A stretch of 64,000 nucleotides of DNA from Lactiplantibacillus daowaiensis. GTDB taxonomy: Bacteria; Bacillota; Bacilli; Lactobacillales; Lactobacillaceae. Positions 15,818 through 25,588 of this stretch are shown here, piece by piece. The translations under genes were made by a program, and so were the position numbers. A model generated the notes under the pieces. The model saw nothing but the letters and a program-made list of their open reading frames with translations, was not told the origin of the DNA and did no database searches. The DNA is taken from the NCBI RefSeq assembly GCF_005405085.1, contig NZ_BJDJ01000010.1, positions 38,252 to 102,251 on the forward strand. Reading direction: 5' to 3'. Every line of letters starts with the position of its first letter. The first letter of the stretch is position 1.

Positions 15818-18800
15818 CTAATCATGTTGTCGGCGTTTCCGGAACCAGCCATAAATGAAACCAGCACCTACCAGACTCATCAATAGGAACCAAATGTTGG
15901 TTTTAGCATCAGTAGCTTTGCTGGTTGCTGCTGCCTTTAAATGGTCAGCGGCTGAAGCTTGGACAGTTGTCGCTGGTGTCAACTTACCTTTGATGGTATG
16001 TCGAGCCGCTTTATCTGTCTTTGCTAATGTGTCCGATTGTGTAGTTGTCGCTTTAGTCATGCCAGCATCGGCTTCGGTGACTTCACTGGTCAAATCGACT
16101 GGTCGTACATCGCTTTGACTACGGTTAAGACTACCATTTGCTACCGTTACAAGAGTCGCTGCATCCGGCTTACCGGTTACCGGCAAACTCAGTGTACCGG
16201 TAATACCAGTATGACTAGAATCAGTCAGCAATTTACCATCTATTAAACCAGTAACTGTTGCAAGATTTGATTGCGTTGTAGTTAGAGTTGGCTTGTTTGT
16301 GACTGCACTCCCTTGATCAATAACATCAGGCTCAGCTTGACTCATCACAGAAGCAGTCGCATCAGGACTCAATTGATGATGACTACTATTGATCTCGGAT
16401 GTTGTGCCATGTCCTGTTTGACTACCATTATGGCTGTTACTGGTTTGACTCGTATTTTCTTGTCCCGAACCAGCTAAGTTTGCGTTAGCCCCATTATTAA
16501 TATCTGGCTTAGAGGTGGTCGAGCCAGGATGATGATTGCCACCGTTGATATCTACCGTTTGCCCAGGTGCCACAGGCTTACTTGGATTTGTCGTAGCACC
16601 ATGGTTTTCAGATGCAGACCCGTTTGGCTTACCTGGTTTTTCAACAGTTCCAGTTGTGCCAGGGTTACCAGTTGATGTGTCTCCACCATTGTGATGCTGA
16701 TCGCCATCACCAGGCGCTACTGAGCCAGTGGTATGAGTATCACCGTTCCCTTGCGAGGTTCCAGAATTGGTATTGCCATCTGGGTGATTAGTATTCGTAT
16801 CAGGTTTGCCAGTAGTCGTGCCACTCGTATTCCCAGACGATTGGCTGTCACCGCCATTTGGTTTATTACTGTCATTCCCATTATTGCCTGACGTTGTACC
16901 ACCTGGGATACCCGTGGAATGATTACTGTCACCATTGCTACCCGGTACTTCTGGTTTAACACTACCATCTGGATTATTGGTATCACTCCCATTATTGCCC
17001 GAAGGTGTGCCACCCGAGGTGTTGGTGGAATGACCATTATTACCGGTGCTACCTGGCTTTTCTGAGTTCGTACCACCATTTGGTTTGTTAGTACCCTCAC
17101 CGTTACCGCTTGAATTTCCTGGATTAGTACTACTGCCTGGTTTATTGGTATTACCGCCATTATTGCCGGCAGAATGACCATCACCACTTGAGCTTCCAGA
17201 ATTAGTACCGCCATCCGAGGTATTAGTATTACCACCATTATTACCCGTAATCGTACCACCTGGCGTTTCGGTAGCGTGATCACCATTGCCGGTATTGCCT
17301 GGCGTTTCTGGGGTGGTACCACCATTTGAGTTATTGTTGCCACTCCCATTATTACCGGTAGTCGTGCCAGTGGAGTGATCACTATCACCATTGCCACTTG
17401 GATGTTCTGGATCAGTACCACTGTTTGGATTATCGGTATCTCCACCATTGTTTCCTGTAGCTGTGCCACCCGGGGTACCGGTTGAACTACCATTGTTACC
17501 GTTTGGCGCTTCTGGGTTAGTGCCACCATTTGGATTATTCGTGTCACTGCCATTGTTACCTGTAGTTACGCCACCCGGGGTACCACTTGAATTATTGGTA
17601 TTACCACCAGGAGTGCCCGTTGAGTGATCACCACCATTATTGCCGGTACTGCCTGGCTTTGTGCCATCGCCTGAATTATTGGCGTTTCCAGCATTATTAC
17701 CTGTAGTTGCACCACCAGAATTTCCGGTTGAATGGCTATTATCGCCATTGCCGTTTGGTGTTTCTACGTTAGTACCACCATCTGGCTTATTCGTGTCACT
17801 CCCATTATTACCTGTAGTCGTACCGCCTGGCGTTTCAGTTGAGTGATTGCCATCGCTGGTATTTCCTGGTATTTCCGGATTGCTCCCACCGTTTGGTTTA
17901 TTCGTGTCACTCCCATTATTACCTGTAGTCGTACTACCTGGCGTTTCAGTCGAGTGATTGCCATCGCTGGTATTTCCTGGTGTTTCCGGATTGCTCCCAC
18001 CATCTGGATTATTAGTATCTCCACCATTGTTTCCTGTAGCTGCACCACCTGGTTTTTCGGTGGCATGGTCACTATTACCGTTCCCATTTGCCGTTCCCGA
18101 GTTGGTACCACCATTCGGTTTATCAGTATCACTGCCATTATTGCCAGCAGTCGTGCCACCTGGCGTTTCTGGACTAGTACCACCGTCTGGTTTATTCGTG
18201 TTACCACCATTATTGCCAGTAGTCGTGCCACCTGGAGTGCCAGTTGAGTGATCATTACCGCTTGGATTCTCTGGATTAGCGCCACCATCTGGATTACTGG
18301 TCGATTGGTTGCCATCGCCTGTACTACCTGGTGTTGTACCATTGCCTGAATTATTGGTATTTCCAGTATTATTACCTGTAGTTGTACCACCAGAAGTTCC
18401 AGTTGAGTTGCCGTTATTGTTTGGACTTTCTGTATTAGTACCACCATTTGGTTTATTCGTGTCACTACCGTTATTTCCTGTAGTTGTACTACCTGGTGTT
18501 CCAGTGGCATGATCACCATTGCCACTTGGTTTTTCTGAGTTAGAATTACCATCTGGATTGTGGGTATCACCACTGTTATTTCCCGTAGTCGTACCACCTG
18601 GCGTTTCGGTTGAGTGGTTACCATCGCCGGTATTTCCTGGTGTTTCCGGATTGATCCCACCGTCTGGTTTATTCGTGTCACTCCCATTGTTTCCTGTAGT
18701 CGTGCCACCTGGCGTTTCAGTTGAGTGGTCGCCACCGCCGGTATTCCCTGGTGTTTCCGGATTAGTCCCACCGTCTGGTTTATTCGTATTACCACCATTA

Positions 18801-21800
18801 TTGCCTGTAGTCGTACCGCCTGGCGTTTCGGTTGAGTGATTGCCATCGCTGGTATTCCCTGGTGTTTCTGGACTCGTACCACCATCTGGTTTATTTGTGT
18901 CACTCCCATTATTACCCGTAGTCGTGCCACCTGGCGTTTCAGTTGAGTGGCTACCATCGCCGGTACTTCCTGGTGTTTCCGGATTAGTCCCACCATCTGG
19001 TTTATTCGTGTTACTCCCGTTGTTTCCTGTAGTCGTGCCACCTGGAACTTCGGTCGAGCCACCAGATGAATTTGTATCACCAGCATTAGTCCCCTGACCG
19101 CCAGTGCCAGTCGATTGACCTGAACCATTACCGCCATTAGTATCTGGTTTTTGCCCTTCACCAGTTGATTGATTGGTATCACCATTACCATCTGGTTTCT
19201 CAGTATTGGTTCCTGGAATACTTGGCGTCACTGGTTTAGTTGGGACAACAGCTAAGGCACTCTTCGCATTATCATTTGCAGCTTCTGCTAAATCAGCATT
19301 TTTATTTCGCCAGTCACTAGCATTATGTGCTGCAGCTTGGGCAGCGGCTAAATACTTTTTGGCACCCGCATTATCACCTTTTAGTTCAGCAGCTAACGCA
19401 GCTTGCGCGTTTTGCTGTGCTTTATCTAATTCCGCTTGGGCTTGTTGGGCGTTATAGGTCGTTTTTTTGTTTTCGTCACCAATACGATCCACATACCCTT
19501 TTGTTTCTACATTTTGAGCTTGGTTATGACTGGCAACTTCTCCATATGATTGGGTTACTCTATCATAATCATTGGCTTCTTTAGTAGCGGCTTGAGCTTG
19601 CTGAACAGCGACATTAGCTAAATCAGTTACTGCTGTTTGAACAATTAACTTAACTGGTCCCAGTTTAATTGCCGTTTGTTTACCCGAACTATTACTTGTA
19701 ATTTTTACATAGTAATAGTAGTCTCCATCGGCAACTGTGACATTATCTTTGATATAAGTCATCTGGTTGGCACCAGCGATGGCATTGCCATCTTTTAAAA
19801 CATCTTTGGTCCGATACCATTGATAACTAACCTGCTTATTTTCCGCTGTATAGGCACCATCCGGGCTCCATTGCAATTGACTACCAGCACTAATCGTTTG
19901 TTCTTGTAACCCATTACCGATAGTTAAATGTTTAACGGCAGTATATTGGCTACCATCTGAGTTAGTGATTGTTGCAATCAAGTCCACTGTTCCAGTAGCA
20001 AAAGCAACCACCCAGCCTGAGCCATCGACTTTGGCAACATTGCTATCACTCGTTTTCCAAGTGACTTCACCAGTTGCATTGCCAGGATTTGTTGTAACAG
20101 TATATTGGCTTGTTGCAACAATACCATCCTTACTTGCTTTACTCTGAATTGGCGCGCTAACAATATAATCATCACCAGCGATGGCTAAATCAGTCGCTGA
20201 AATATCACGATCATAGACATCGACTTCGGCTAAATCACTAGCCGTATATGTCGTTAAACTCAAACCAAGGTTACCCAATCCGGTATAACCAGCACGCCAT
20301 TGAAAAATCAAAGTGCCAATATAATCATCAGCAAGATGAACTTCTAGCGTGCTCCCACTTGAATTATTCATCATCAATAGGCTTGAAAAATCAAAACCAT
20401 TTCGAGAATCATCAGTAGCTTTAAATATTTTAGAATTGACCTTTTCAACTTGTTGCCAAGTGCCATCAATTAACACCCACCAACCGCTACTCTTAGTGAG
20501 ACCATTTATACTACCGATGCCTAAGTGGGAAGCTGCCGATAAGTGAATCGTATTACCGGAACGTGTTGCGGTATATTTAGTCGGCTGTGTGGTCATCCCA
20601 TTTGTTAAAGTCATTCCTAAAAGGACATTGGCATTACCACGATCACCAGTATATTTAAATGATTTCGTATCCGCTGAATAAGCTTGTGCTTTCGTTAATA
20701 ATTGTTGATTTTCAACAGCTGCGCTAGCTGCAGCTTGAGCGGCTGCCGTGGCCGCGGCTGTTGCTTGACTGGCAACGGCAACGTATGAACTACCAGCGGC
20801 AAAATTACCTTGTGAAACCGCCGCAATTGCATCTTCTAAGGCTTGTGCCGCCGCTGTTTTCTTGTTACCAACTAATGTTGTTAATTGATAAATCGTATTG
20901 ACCTTTTCACGCGTCTCGGCGATATAGGCATTGCCTAAAGTTGTGTTATTAGCATACTTGTTAGCTAAACTATTCGTCTGAGTCGCAATAGTTTTGATAG
21001 TGCTACTAGTTGAATCCGCTTGCTCACTTGCCGCTTCAGTCAACGCTGCATAGTGTTTCCCTTGATTGGTAACAATCGTTTGTAGGACATCATTGGCGGC
21101 ATTGGTTACCACTTTATTTCTATCATTTAATGCTGTTAGTATCGTTTTAAAGTAGGCAATTTTTTCCTTTAATTCTTGATAGTCATTTCTGTCAATATAA
21201 TAACCCATTGTGTTTATCATCTCGTCTGCCGAAAGGACCAGACCTTGGATATTATTGCCTGCCTCAACTGCAACTTTCAGGTTGGCTTCAGTACCATCAT
21301 GATCACTACCTGACACATCGTACGCCCGTTGCGCGGCCGCCACCAATTCTTTAACTGGCTTTGCTTGGTCGATAACTGATTGACATAATTGTTGTAAAGT
21401 ATCGGCATACTCTAATGACAAATAATGGGCAGCTGCATTTTGCGCGTCGACGACAGCATTTAACGTCACATCTAAGTCTTGGGTAAACTGATTTTGAGCC
21501 GTCTTAGCAGCTGCTGTTGCTGAACTAACCGTATTGGCATAGCTAGTAGCTGCTTGCGCTGCCGAGCGGGCTTCAGCATATTGACCATTTTGTTCAGCGA
21601 CTTGGGCGCTATGCATCGCACTTTGGGCATTGCTGTTAGCAGTTGCTGCTTGTGTCGCTAATTGTTGTAATAGTTGATAATCTTGATCTGCCGTTGCAGC
21701 AGCTGAAACCGAATTAAAATCTACGTCGGTCGCCGCACTATGCGCAGCTGTCCAAGCAGAACTGGCTGAGCTAAACGTATGTGACATTTGAGTCGCATAT

Positions 21801-23758
21801 TCATTAGCTAATTGCGCAGCTTGTTGTGCTTGCGTCGCATAGTTACCAGTACCATCAGCAACATTCAGCGAAATAACATTAGAGGCCGCCAAATAATTAG
21901 GATTGGTTAAAATGCCAACTTTATTTCCACTAACAACAACTTGGATATAATAAGGTCCCGCATTTGGAAAGCTAAAGCTGGCTTGGCCTGTATTCGTCTG
22001 TAAAACTTGTTTCCAAGTCTTTTTGTCAGTTGTTTGATACCAAGTATAAGTTGTTTTCCCCCAATTAATGTACCCCGTGCCTAGGTTTAAATTAGTTGTT
22101 AACTTAACCGGATCATCTATACCAATCGTTTGGGACTGACTTAACGTGATTTCGGCACCATCATGATCTTGGCGGGCATTTTCAACTTCAGTATTAAAGT
22201 TTGCCGCCATTTGAGCCGCTTTGTTGGCTAACTTCAATTGCTCAGCTGCCGCATCAGCCGTATCCATTGCCTGATTCGTAAAGGCAATAATACTCTGTAA
22301 ATCACTAGTCTCATCAATGCCAGTACTAATACTATCAAGTAAAACTGACTGATTATTAATAACATTAGCAGCACTTTGGACTTGGCCCGCATATTGCTTA
22401 GCTTGATTACCGTTATAAGTCTGCGCTTGTTTTGCCAATTGTTGCGCCTGCCTTGCCGCTTGAGCCGTTGCCTGTTGCGCGGCTTTCGCATTGGCCTTTA
22501 AGTCATCGATAACTGTTTTATGAGCCAGTGAAAATTCATGTTCGGCCTGACTATCAGCATTCTGAGCATTCGCTAAATGCGTGGCAATTTGGCGAACTTG
22601 ATTTTCGATTAACTTAAAAGCAGCACTTTCCGCTTCGTAGTCTTGTGTCGTGACGGCTTGATTAACAACCGAAAGTTTATTCGTTAACTTATCAAACGTA
22701 TCTGCAACCTGTTGGGCGGCTTGCGCCGCAACTTGGGCAGCACTACTTGCTTGTTCATAATTTGTTTGAACTTGATGACTAGGACCATCATACTGTGTAT
22801 CTGAATAAGTTCGATCAGCAGCAGCACTTGCGGCTTGAGCAGCCGACTGCGCTTGACCGACTGCTTGACTATTCTGTTGATAATAACTGTTAGCTTGTTG
22901 ACTCAATCCTTTAATGGCTTCTTGGCGTGCAACTGCCGCAGCACGCTCCGTTTGTGCTGTTGCTAAGGCATTCGCTTTAACTGCCGCATCGACCTGCTTA
23001 ACTGCACTATCATAATTAGCCTGTAATGTTGTGGCAGCTGATGATTGATCTCGGATCACCTGTGCATACATATTAGCTAAACTTTCATAGTGTTGCGTAA
23101 ACTTAGCTTGTGTCTGTGCTTCTTGATAAGCACTATTGGCAGCCTTAAGTGCTGCTTGCATCGCCGGTGTTTGCACAACTTGGGCATAACTACTTGCAGC
23201 CTGTGCATAGGACGCCGCAGTATTCGCTTGCCGAATGGTCGCATCAGTCGCGGTGGTCATGCTAGTTGCCTTGGTGATGGCCTGACTTTTCTTAGCTGGG
23301 ATCGGTTGCGTTACTTGCCCAGTTTTTGGTGCCGAAGCCGGTGCCGCCATCCGCGTCTTAACATTATCCGGTCGTGCCACTGAAATAATTGCTTTAGATT
23401 TTTCACTAGTAGGCGCTGTTGATTGGCTGCTATTTTTGACTGCCTCGTTTTGATTGGTATAGCCACCCGATTGCGGTGTTGTACTCGAACTATCATTCTG
23501 CTGATTACTTTGGGCTACTGCATGCTGATCAATTGCCGCCACCTTTGTTTGGTAAGCAGCGGTCGAACTGGTTGGTGTCGTTACCTGAGTCGTCGTAACT
23601 TTGGTCGATTCTGGTTGTGCTGCCCGTACTAGCACCGGCGTACCGCCTACGAACGCAACCGTCGCCATAGCAGTAAACACCCAGACCCTACCAGACTTGA
23701 ACATTTTGTAATGGACTTTGGGGTCGCCATTAAAAACTCGTCTATGCAAACAATTCAC
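15818..23758 (-). CDS. Giant repeat-containing surface adhesin-like protein with KxYKxGKxW signal
   Basis: 2646 residues from the GTG at 23758 (AAGGAAG 9 nt upstream). Residues 14-27 are KVHYKMFKSGRVWV, a KxYKxGKxW-type signal peptide, followed by a hydrophobic core. Then come Ala/Gln/Ser-rich helical regions (~170-530, 640-1010, 1375-1500), an Ig-like domain (~535-640), a beta-rich possibly lectin-like domain (~1033-1183), a Big2-like domain (~1190-1273) and another Ig-like domain (~1277-1373). About 20 Gly/Asn/Thr repeats fill ~1515-2340, then a Ser/Thr stalk and a transmembrane segment with tail RKRRQHD. No LPxTG-like motif precedes that helix. Likely an exported, glycosylated adhesin. Confidence 0.85.
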   Translation of the reverse strand: MNCLHRRVFNGDPKVHYKMFKSGRVWVFTAMATVAFVGGTPVLVRAAQPESTKVTTTQVTTPTSSTAAYQTKVAAIDQHAVAQSNQQNDSSSTTPQSGGYTNQNEAVKNSSQSTAPTSEKSKAIISVARPDNVKTRMAAPASAPKTGQVTQPIPAKKSQAITKATSMTTATDATIRQANTAASYAQAASSYAQVVQTPAMQAALKAANSAYQEAQTQAKFTQHYESLANMYAQVIRDQSSAATTLQANYDSAVKQVDAAVKANALATAQTERAAAVARQEAIKGLSQQANSYYQQNSQAVGQAQSAAQAASAAADRTYSDTQYDGPSHQVQTNYEQASSAAQVAAQAAQQVADTFDKLTNKLSVVNQAVTTQDYEAESAAFKLIENQVRQIATHLANAQNADSQAEHEFSLAHKTVIDDLKANAKAAQQATAQAARQAQQLAKQAQTYNGNQAKQYAGQVQSAANVINNQSVLLDSISTGIDETSDLQSIIAFTNQAMDTADAAAEQLKLANKAAQMAANFNTEVENARQDHDGAEITLSQSQTIGIDDPVKLTTNLNLGTGYINWGKTTYTWYQTTDKKTWKQVLQTNTGQASFSFPNAGPYYIQVVVSGNKVGILTNPNYLAASNVISLNVADGTGNYATQAQQAAQLANEYATQMSHTFSSASSAWTAAHSAATDVDFNSVSAAATADQDYQLLQQLATQAATANSNAQSAMHSAQVAEQNGQYAEARSAAQAATSYANTVSSATAAAKTAQNQFTQDLDVTLNAVVDAQNAAAHYLSLEYADTLQQLCQSVIDQAKPVKELVAAAQRAYDVSGSDHDGTEANLKVAVEAGNNIQGLVLSADEMINTMGYYIDRNDYQELKEKIAYFKTILTALNDRNKVVTNAANDVLQTIVTNQGKHYAALTEAASEQADSTSSTIKTIATQTNSLANKYANNTTLGNAYIAETREKVNTIYQLTTLVGNKKTAAAQALEDAIAAVSQGNFAAGSSYVAVASQATAAATAAAQAAASAAVENQQLLTKAQAYSADTKSFKYTGDRGNANVLLGMTLTNGMTTQPTKYTATRSGNTIHLSAASHLGIGSINGLTKSSGWWVLIDGTWQQVEKVNSKIFKATDDSRNGFDFSSLLMMNNSSGSTLEVHLADDYIGTLIFQWRAGYTGLGNLGLSLTTYTASDLAEVDVYDRDISATDLAIAGDDYIVSAPIQSKASKDGIVATSQYTVTTNPGNATGEVTWKTSDSNVAKVDGSGWVVAFATGTVDLIATITNSDGSQYTAVKHLTIGNGLQEQTISAGSQLQWSPDGAYTAENKQVSYQWYRTKDVLKDGNAIAGANQMTYIKDNVTVADGDYYYYVKITSNSSGKQTAIKLGPVKLIVQTAVTDLANVAVQQAQAATKEANDYDRVTQSYGEVASHNQAQNVETKGYVDRIGDENKKTTYNAQQAQAELDKAQQNAQAALAAELKGDNAGAKKYLAAAQAAAHNASDWRNKNADLAEAANDNAKSALAVVPTKPVTPSIPGTNTEKPDGNGDTNQSTGEGQKPDTNGGNGSGQSTGTGGQGTNAGDTNSSGGSTEVPGGTTTGNNGSNTNKPDGGTNPETPGSTGDGSHSTETPGGTTTGNNGSDTNKPDGGTSPETPGNTSDGNHSTETPGGTTTGNNGGNTNKPDGGTNPETPGNTGGGDHSTETPGGTTTGNNGSDTNKPDGGINPETPGNTGDGNHSTETPGGTTTGNNSGDTHNPDGNSNSEKPSGNGDHATGTPGSTTTGNNGSDTNKPNGGTNTESPNNNGNSTGTSGGTTTGNNTGNTNNSGNGTTPGSTGDGNQSTSNPDGGANPENPSGNDHSTGTPGGTTTGNNGGNTNKPDGGTSPETPGGTTAGNNGSDTDKPNGGTNSGTANGNGNSDHATEKPGGAATGNNGGDTNNPDGGSNPETPGNTSDGNHSTETPGSTTTGNNGSDTNKPNGGSNPEIPGNTSDGNHSTETPGGTTTGNNGSDTNKPDGGTNVETPNGNGDNSHSTGNSGGATTGNNAGNANNSGDGTKPGSTGNNGGDHSTGTPGGNTNNSSGTPGGVTTGNNGSDTNNPNGGTNPEAPNGNNGSSTGTPGGTATGNNGGDTDNPNSGTDPEHPSGNGDSDHSTGTTTGNNGSGNNNSNGGTTPETPGNTGNGDHATETPGGTITGNNGGNTNTSDGGTNSGSSSGDGHSAGNNGGNTNKPGSSTNPGNSSGNGEGTNKPNGGTNSEKPGSTGNNGHSTNTSGGTPSGNNGSDTNNPDGSVKPEVPGSNGDSNHSTGIPGGTTSGNNGNDSNKPNGGDSQSSGNTSGTTTGKPDTNTNHPDGNTNSGTSQGNGDTHTTGSVAPGDGDQHHNGGDTSTGNPGTTGTVEKPGKPNGSASENHGATTNPSKPVAPGQTVDINGGNHHPGSTTSKPDINNGANANLAGSGQENTSQTSNSHNGSQTGHGTTSEINSSHHQLSPDATASVMSQAEPDVIDQGSAVTNKPTLTTTQSNLATVTGLIDGKLLTDSSHTGITGTLSLPVTGKPDAATLVTVANGSLNRSQSDVRPVDLTSEVTEADAGMTKATTTQSDTLAKTDKAARHTIKGKLTPATTVQASAADHLKAAATSKATDAKTNIWFLLMSLVGAGFIYGWFRKRRQHD
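16740..19130 (-). repeat. Tandem imperfect coding repeat, about 20 units of ~105-120 bp
   Basis: Each unit encodes a version of TTTGNNGSDTNKPDGGTNPE followed by a variable TPGNTGDGNHSTETPGG stretch. I count about 20 copies of the TGNN core. Several neighbouring units (around 17760-18020 and 18590-19000) are almost identical, while the 3' units have drifted, so expansion seems recent in the N-proximal part. Length variation between strains is expected. Confidence 0.9.
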
Positions 23759-23939
23759 GTTTTTTTACTTCCTTTCAAGGAATCAATTGTGGTTGGCAAT
23801 CGATCGATTAATTTATTTAAACGTTAATTTTGTTGCACCCCTTAATCATCACCCGCTGCTTTTAGAATACCATTGTCAATTGAAAAATAGTAGAAAGAAC
23901 GGCTTTTATTTTCACAACCTTTTCAAAATTTAATTAAAC

Positions 23940-23984
23940 AAATAACCCTGCTTAAATCAGAATATGATTTAAACAAGGTTATTT
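23940..23984 (-). terminator. Terminator of the pcp operon
   Basis: A long stem, AAATAACCCTGCTTAAATCA against TGATTTAAACAAGGTTATTT, loop GAATA, with T residues beyond, 15 nt after the pcp stop. Confidence 0.85.
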
Positions 23985-23998
23985 TTAACAGTTAATTT

Positions 23999-24646
23999 TT
24001 AGGCAATGCTGCCTTCAATGGTTTCGATATCGTTTTGACCATCTCGATCAACGATGGCAGTTAACGCCGCCGTTAAACCGCGAACGTCGTCATCTAGCGA
24101 CATTGATGGCGTATTAGGCCGTCCAGTTACTTGATCAGGTAAGAATGGAATGTGGATAAAGCCCGCTTTTAATTGTGGAAACTCCTTCGCCCGCATATAT
24201 TGCACTTGATACATGATATGGTTGCAAACATATGTCCCGGCAGTCGTTGAGACCACACTTGGTAAGCCCGCGGCTCGAATGGCACGCGCCATCGCCTTAA
24301 CTGGCAATTGCGTAAAGTATGCATTCTCCCCATCTTCATGAATCGCGCGATTTAGGGGTTGGAAGCCAGCGTTATCCGCAATCCGACCATCATCAAAGTT
24401 AATTGCGACCCGTTCTGGTGTTAAAGCGAAGCGACCACCTGCTTGACCCACGTTCAACACATAGTCTGGTTGCGCATCAACGATCGCATCATGAACAACT
24501 TCGGCACACTTATCAAATACCGTTGGAATTTCCAACTTAATAATTTCAGCGCCGGCAATCGTATCTGGCAGCCGTTTTACGGTTTCAATAGCTGGATTAA
24601 TCTTATCGTCACCAAAGGGATCAAAGCCCGTTACTAAAATTTTCAT
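23999..24646 (-). CDS. pcp: Pyroglutamyl-peptidase I (cysteine peptidase C15)
   Basis: 215 residues from the ATG at 24646, 9 nt after GGAGG; two TTG codons upstream are ignored. It removes N-terminal pyroglutamate (5-oxoproline) from peptides in the cytoplasm. The catalytic triad is visible with canonical spacing: Glu78 in [12 protein letters not shown], Cys141 in [10 protein letters not shown], His165 in GFIHIPFLP. It is the last gene of a DUF969-DUF979-pcp operon, which points to 5-oxoproline or pyroglutamyl-peptide handling. Confidence 0.95.
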   Translation of the reverse strand: MKILVTGFDPFGDDKINPAIETVKRLPDTIAGAEIIKLEIPTVFDKCAEVVHDAIVDAQPDYVLNVGQAGGRFALTPERVAINFDDGRIADNAGFQPLNRAIHEDGENAYFTQLPVKAMARAIRAAGLPSVVSTTAGTYVCNHIMYQVQYMRAKEFPQLKAGFIHIPFLPDQVTGRPNTPSMSLDDDVRGLTAALTAIVDRDGQNDIETIEGSIA

Positions 24647-24664
24647 CAACAAAAACCTCCGAAT

Positions 24665-25588
24665 TTAAAATGCTAAGAAATACATCAAGAAAATTTGAAT
24701 GACTAATAATGTGATCGCGATTGGGGCTTGTTGCTTAATAACCCCCATGTTGTCCTTCATTTCCATCAATGCAACTGGCAACGAATTGAAATTGGCTGCC
24801 ATTGGCGTTAATAAGGTCCCACAATAACCAGAAGTCATCCCGATTGCCGCGACCACAACAGGCGCCCCGCCCTGAGCCACAACAAACGGAATCCCAATTC
24901 CGGCAGTAATGACGGCAAACGCAGCAAACGCGTTCCCCATAATCATCGTGAAGATCGCCATTGCCAAACAGTAAAGGACGACACCTAGCAAATGGTTCCC
25001 AGTTGGGAAGACGCCGGAGATGGCCTTGGCTGTTAATTCGCCAACCCCAGAAGCAGTAAATACTGCACCAAGCATCGCTAACAATTGTGGCAAAATCCCA
25101 GCGGTACCCATCGAGCGAACCATCCGTTCACTATCATGATAAGTCGTCTTGGCACTAGACTTCGTCATCCAGGCGGCAGTGATCAATGCAATCACCGAAG
25201 ATATCCCAATCCCGATTTGACCGCCAAGTGGGGTAAATTGGGCAATGACAATCGATAAGATCGCCAATACGACACTTGGTAAGAAAATCCAACCGCCCAA
25301 ACGTTTAGCTGAACTCTCAGCAACTTTTTCATCGATACCTTTAATATTGCCAGGTTTGATTTGTTTGAGTAATGACAACACCCCGAGGAGTAAAATCAAG
25401 ACCCCAATCACAGCATATGGCAAAATCCGACCACCCGCAAAAATCACTGCTAAGATGACCCAAAATAAACCGGTCCCGATACGAGCTGGATTTTCTTTAT
25501 CGCGGAAAGATTCGATCCCGGCAAATAGCATAATCAACCCAATCAGTACATAGAAGACTTCCAGAAAATTATTAATAAAATTAGTCAT
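24665..25588 (-). CDS. DUF979 family membrane protein
   Basis: 307 residues from the ATG at 25588, which follows GGAGGCTAACC; the longer reading runs back into the previous gene. About nine hydrophobic helices with conserved-looking loops (MGNAFAAFAVITAGIGIPFVV, GYCGTLLTPMAANFN). The family has no demonstrated mechanism that I can cite with certainty. It always seems to pair with DUF969, and together they look like a two-subunit transporter. The start overlaps the DUF969 stop by 8 nt, so translation is coupled. Confidence 0.85.
   Translation of the reverse strand: MTNFINNFLEVFYVLIGLIMLFAGIESFRDKENPARIGTGLFWVILAVIFAGGRILPYAVIGVLILLLGVLSLLKQIKPGNIKGIDEKVAESSAKRLGGWIFLPSVVLAILSIVIAQFTPLGGQIGIGISSVIALITAAWMTKSSAKTTYHDSERMVRSMGTAGILPQLLAMLGAVFTASGVGELTAKAISGVFPTGNHLLGVVLYCLAMAIFTMIMGNAFAAFAVITAGIGIPFVVAQGGAPVVVAAIGMTSGYCGTLLTPMAANFNSLPVALMEMKDNMGVIKQQAPIAITLLVIQIFLMYFLAF

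Noticed and set aside
16740..19130. Possible CRISPR-like array
   Set aside because: The repeats are ~105-120 bp, imperfect, in frame and coding; there are no short identical repeats with unique spacers and no cas genes.
16717..19457. Many open frames on both strands across the repeat region
   Set aside because: They are low-complexity shadows of the repeated codons of the giant surface protein, lack ribosome sites, and encode Val/Pro/Leu or Ile/Val/Met-rich repeats.
23760..23940. RNA gene or small ORF in the AT-rich gap upstream of the giant gene
   Set aside because: No stable structure, promoter pair or ribosome site-start combination that I could defend beyond the leader of the giant gene.
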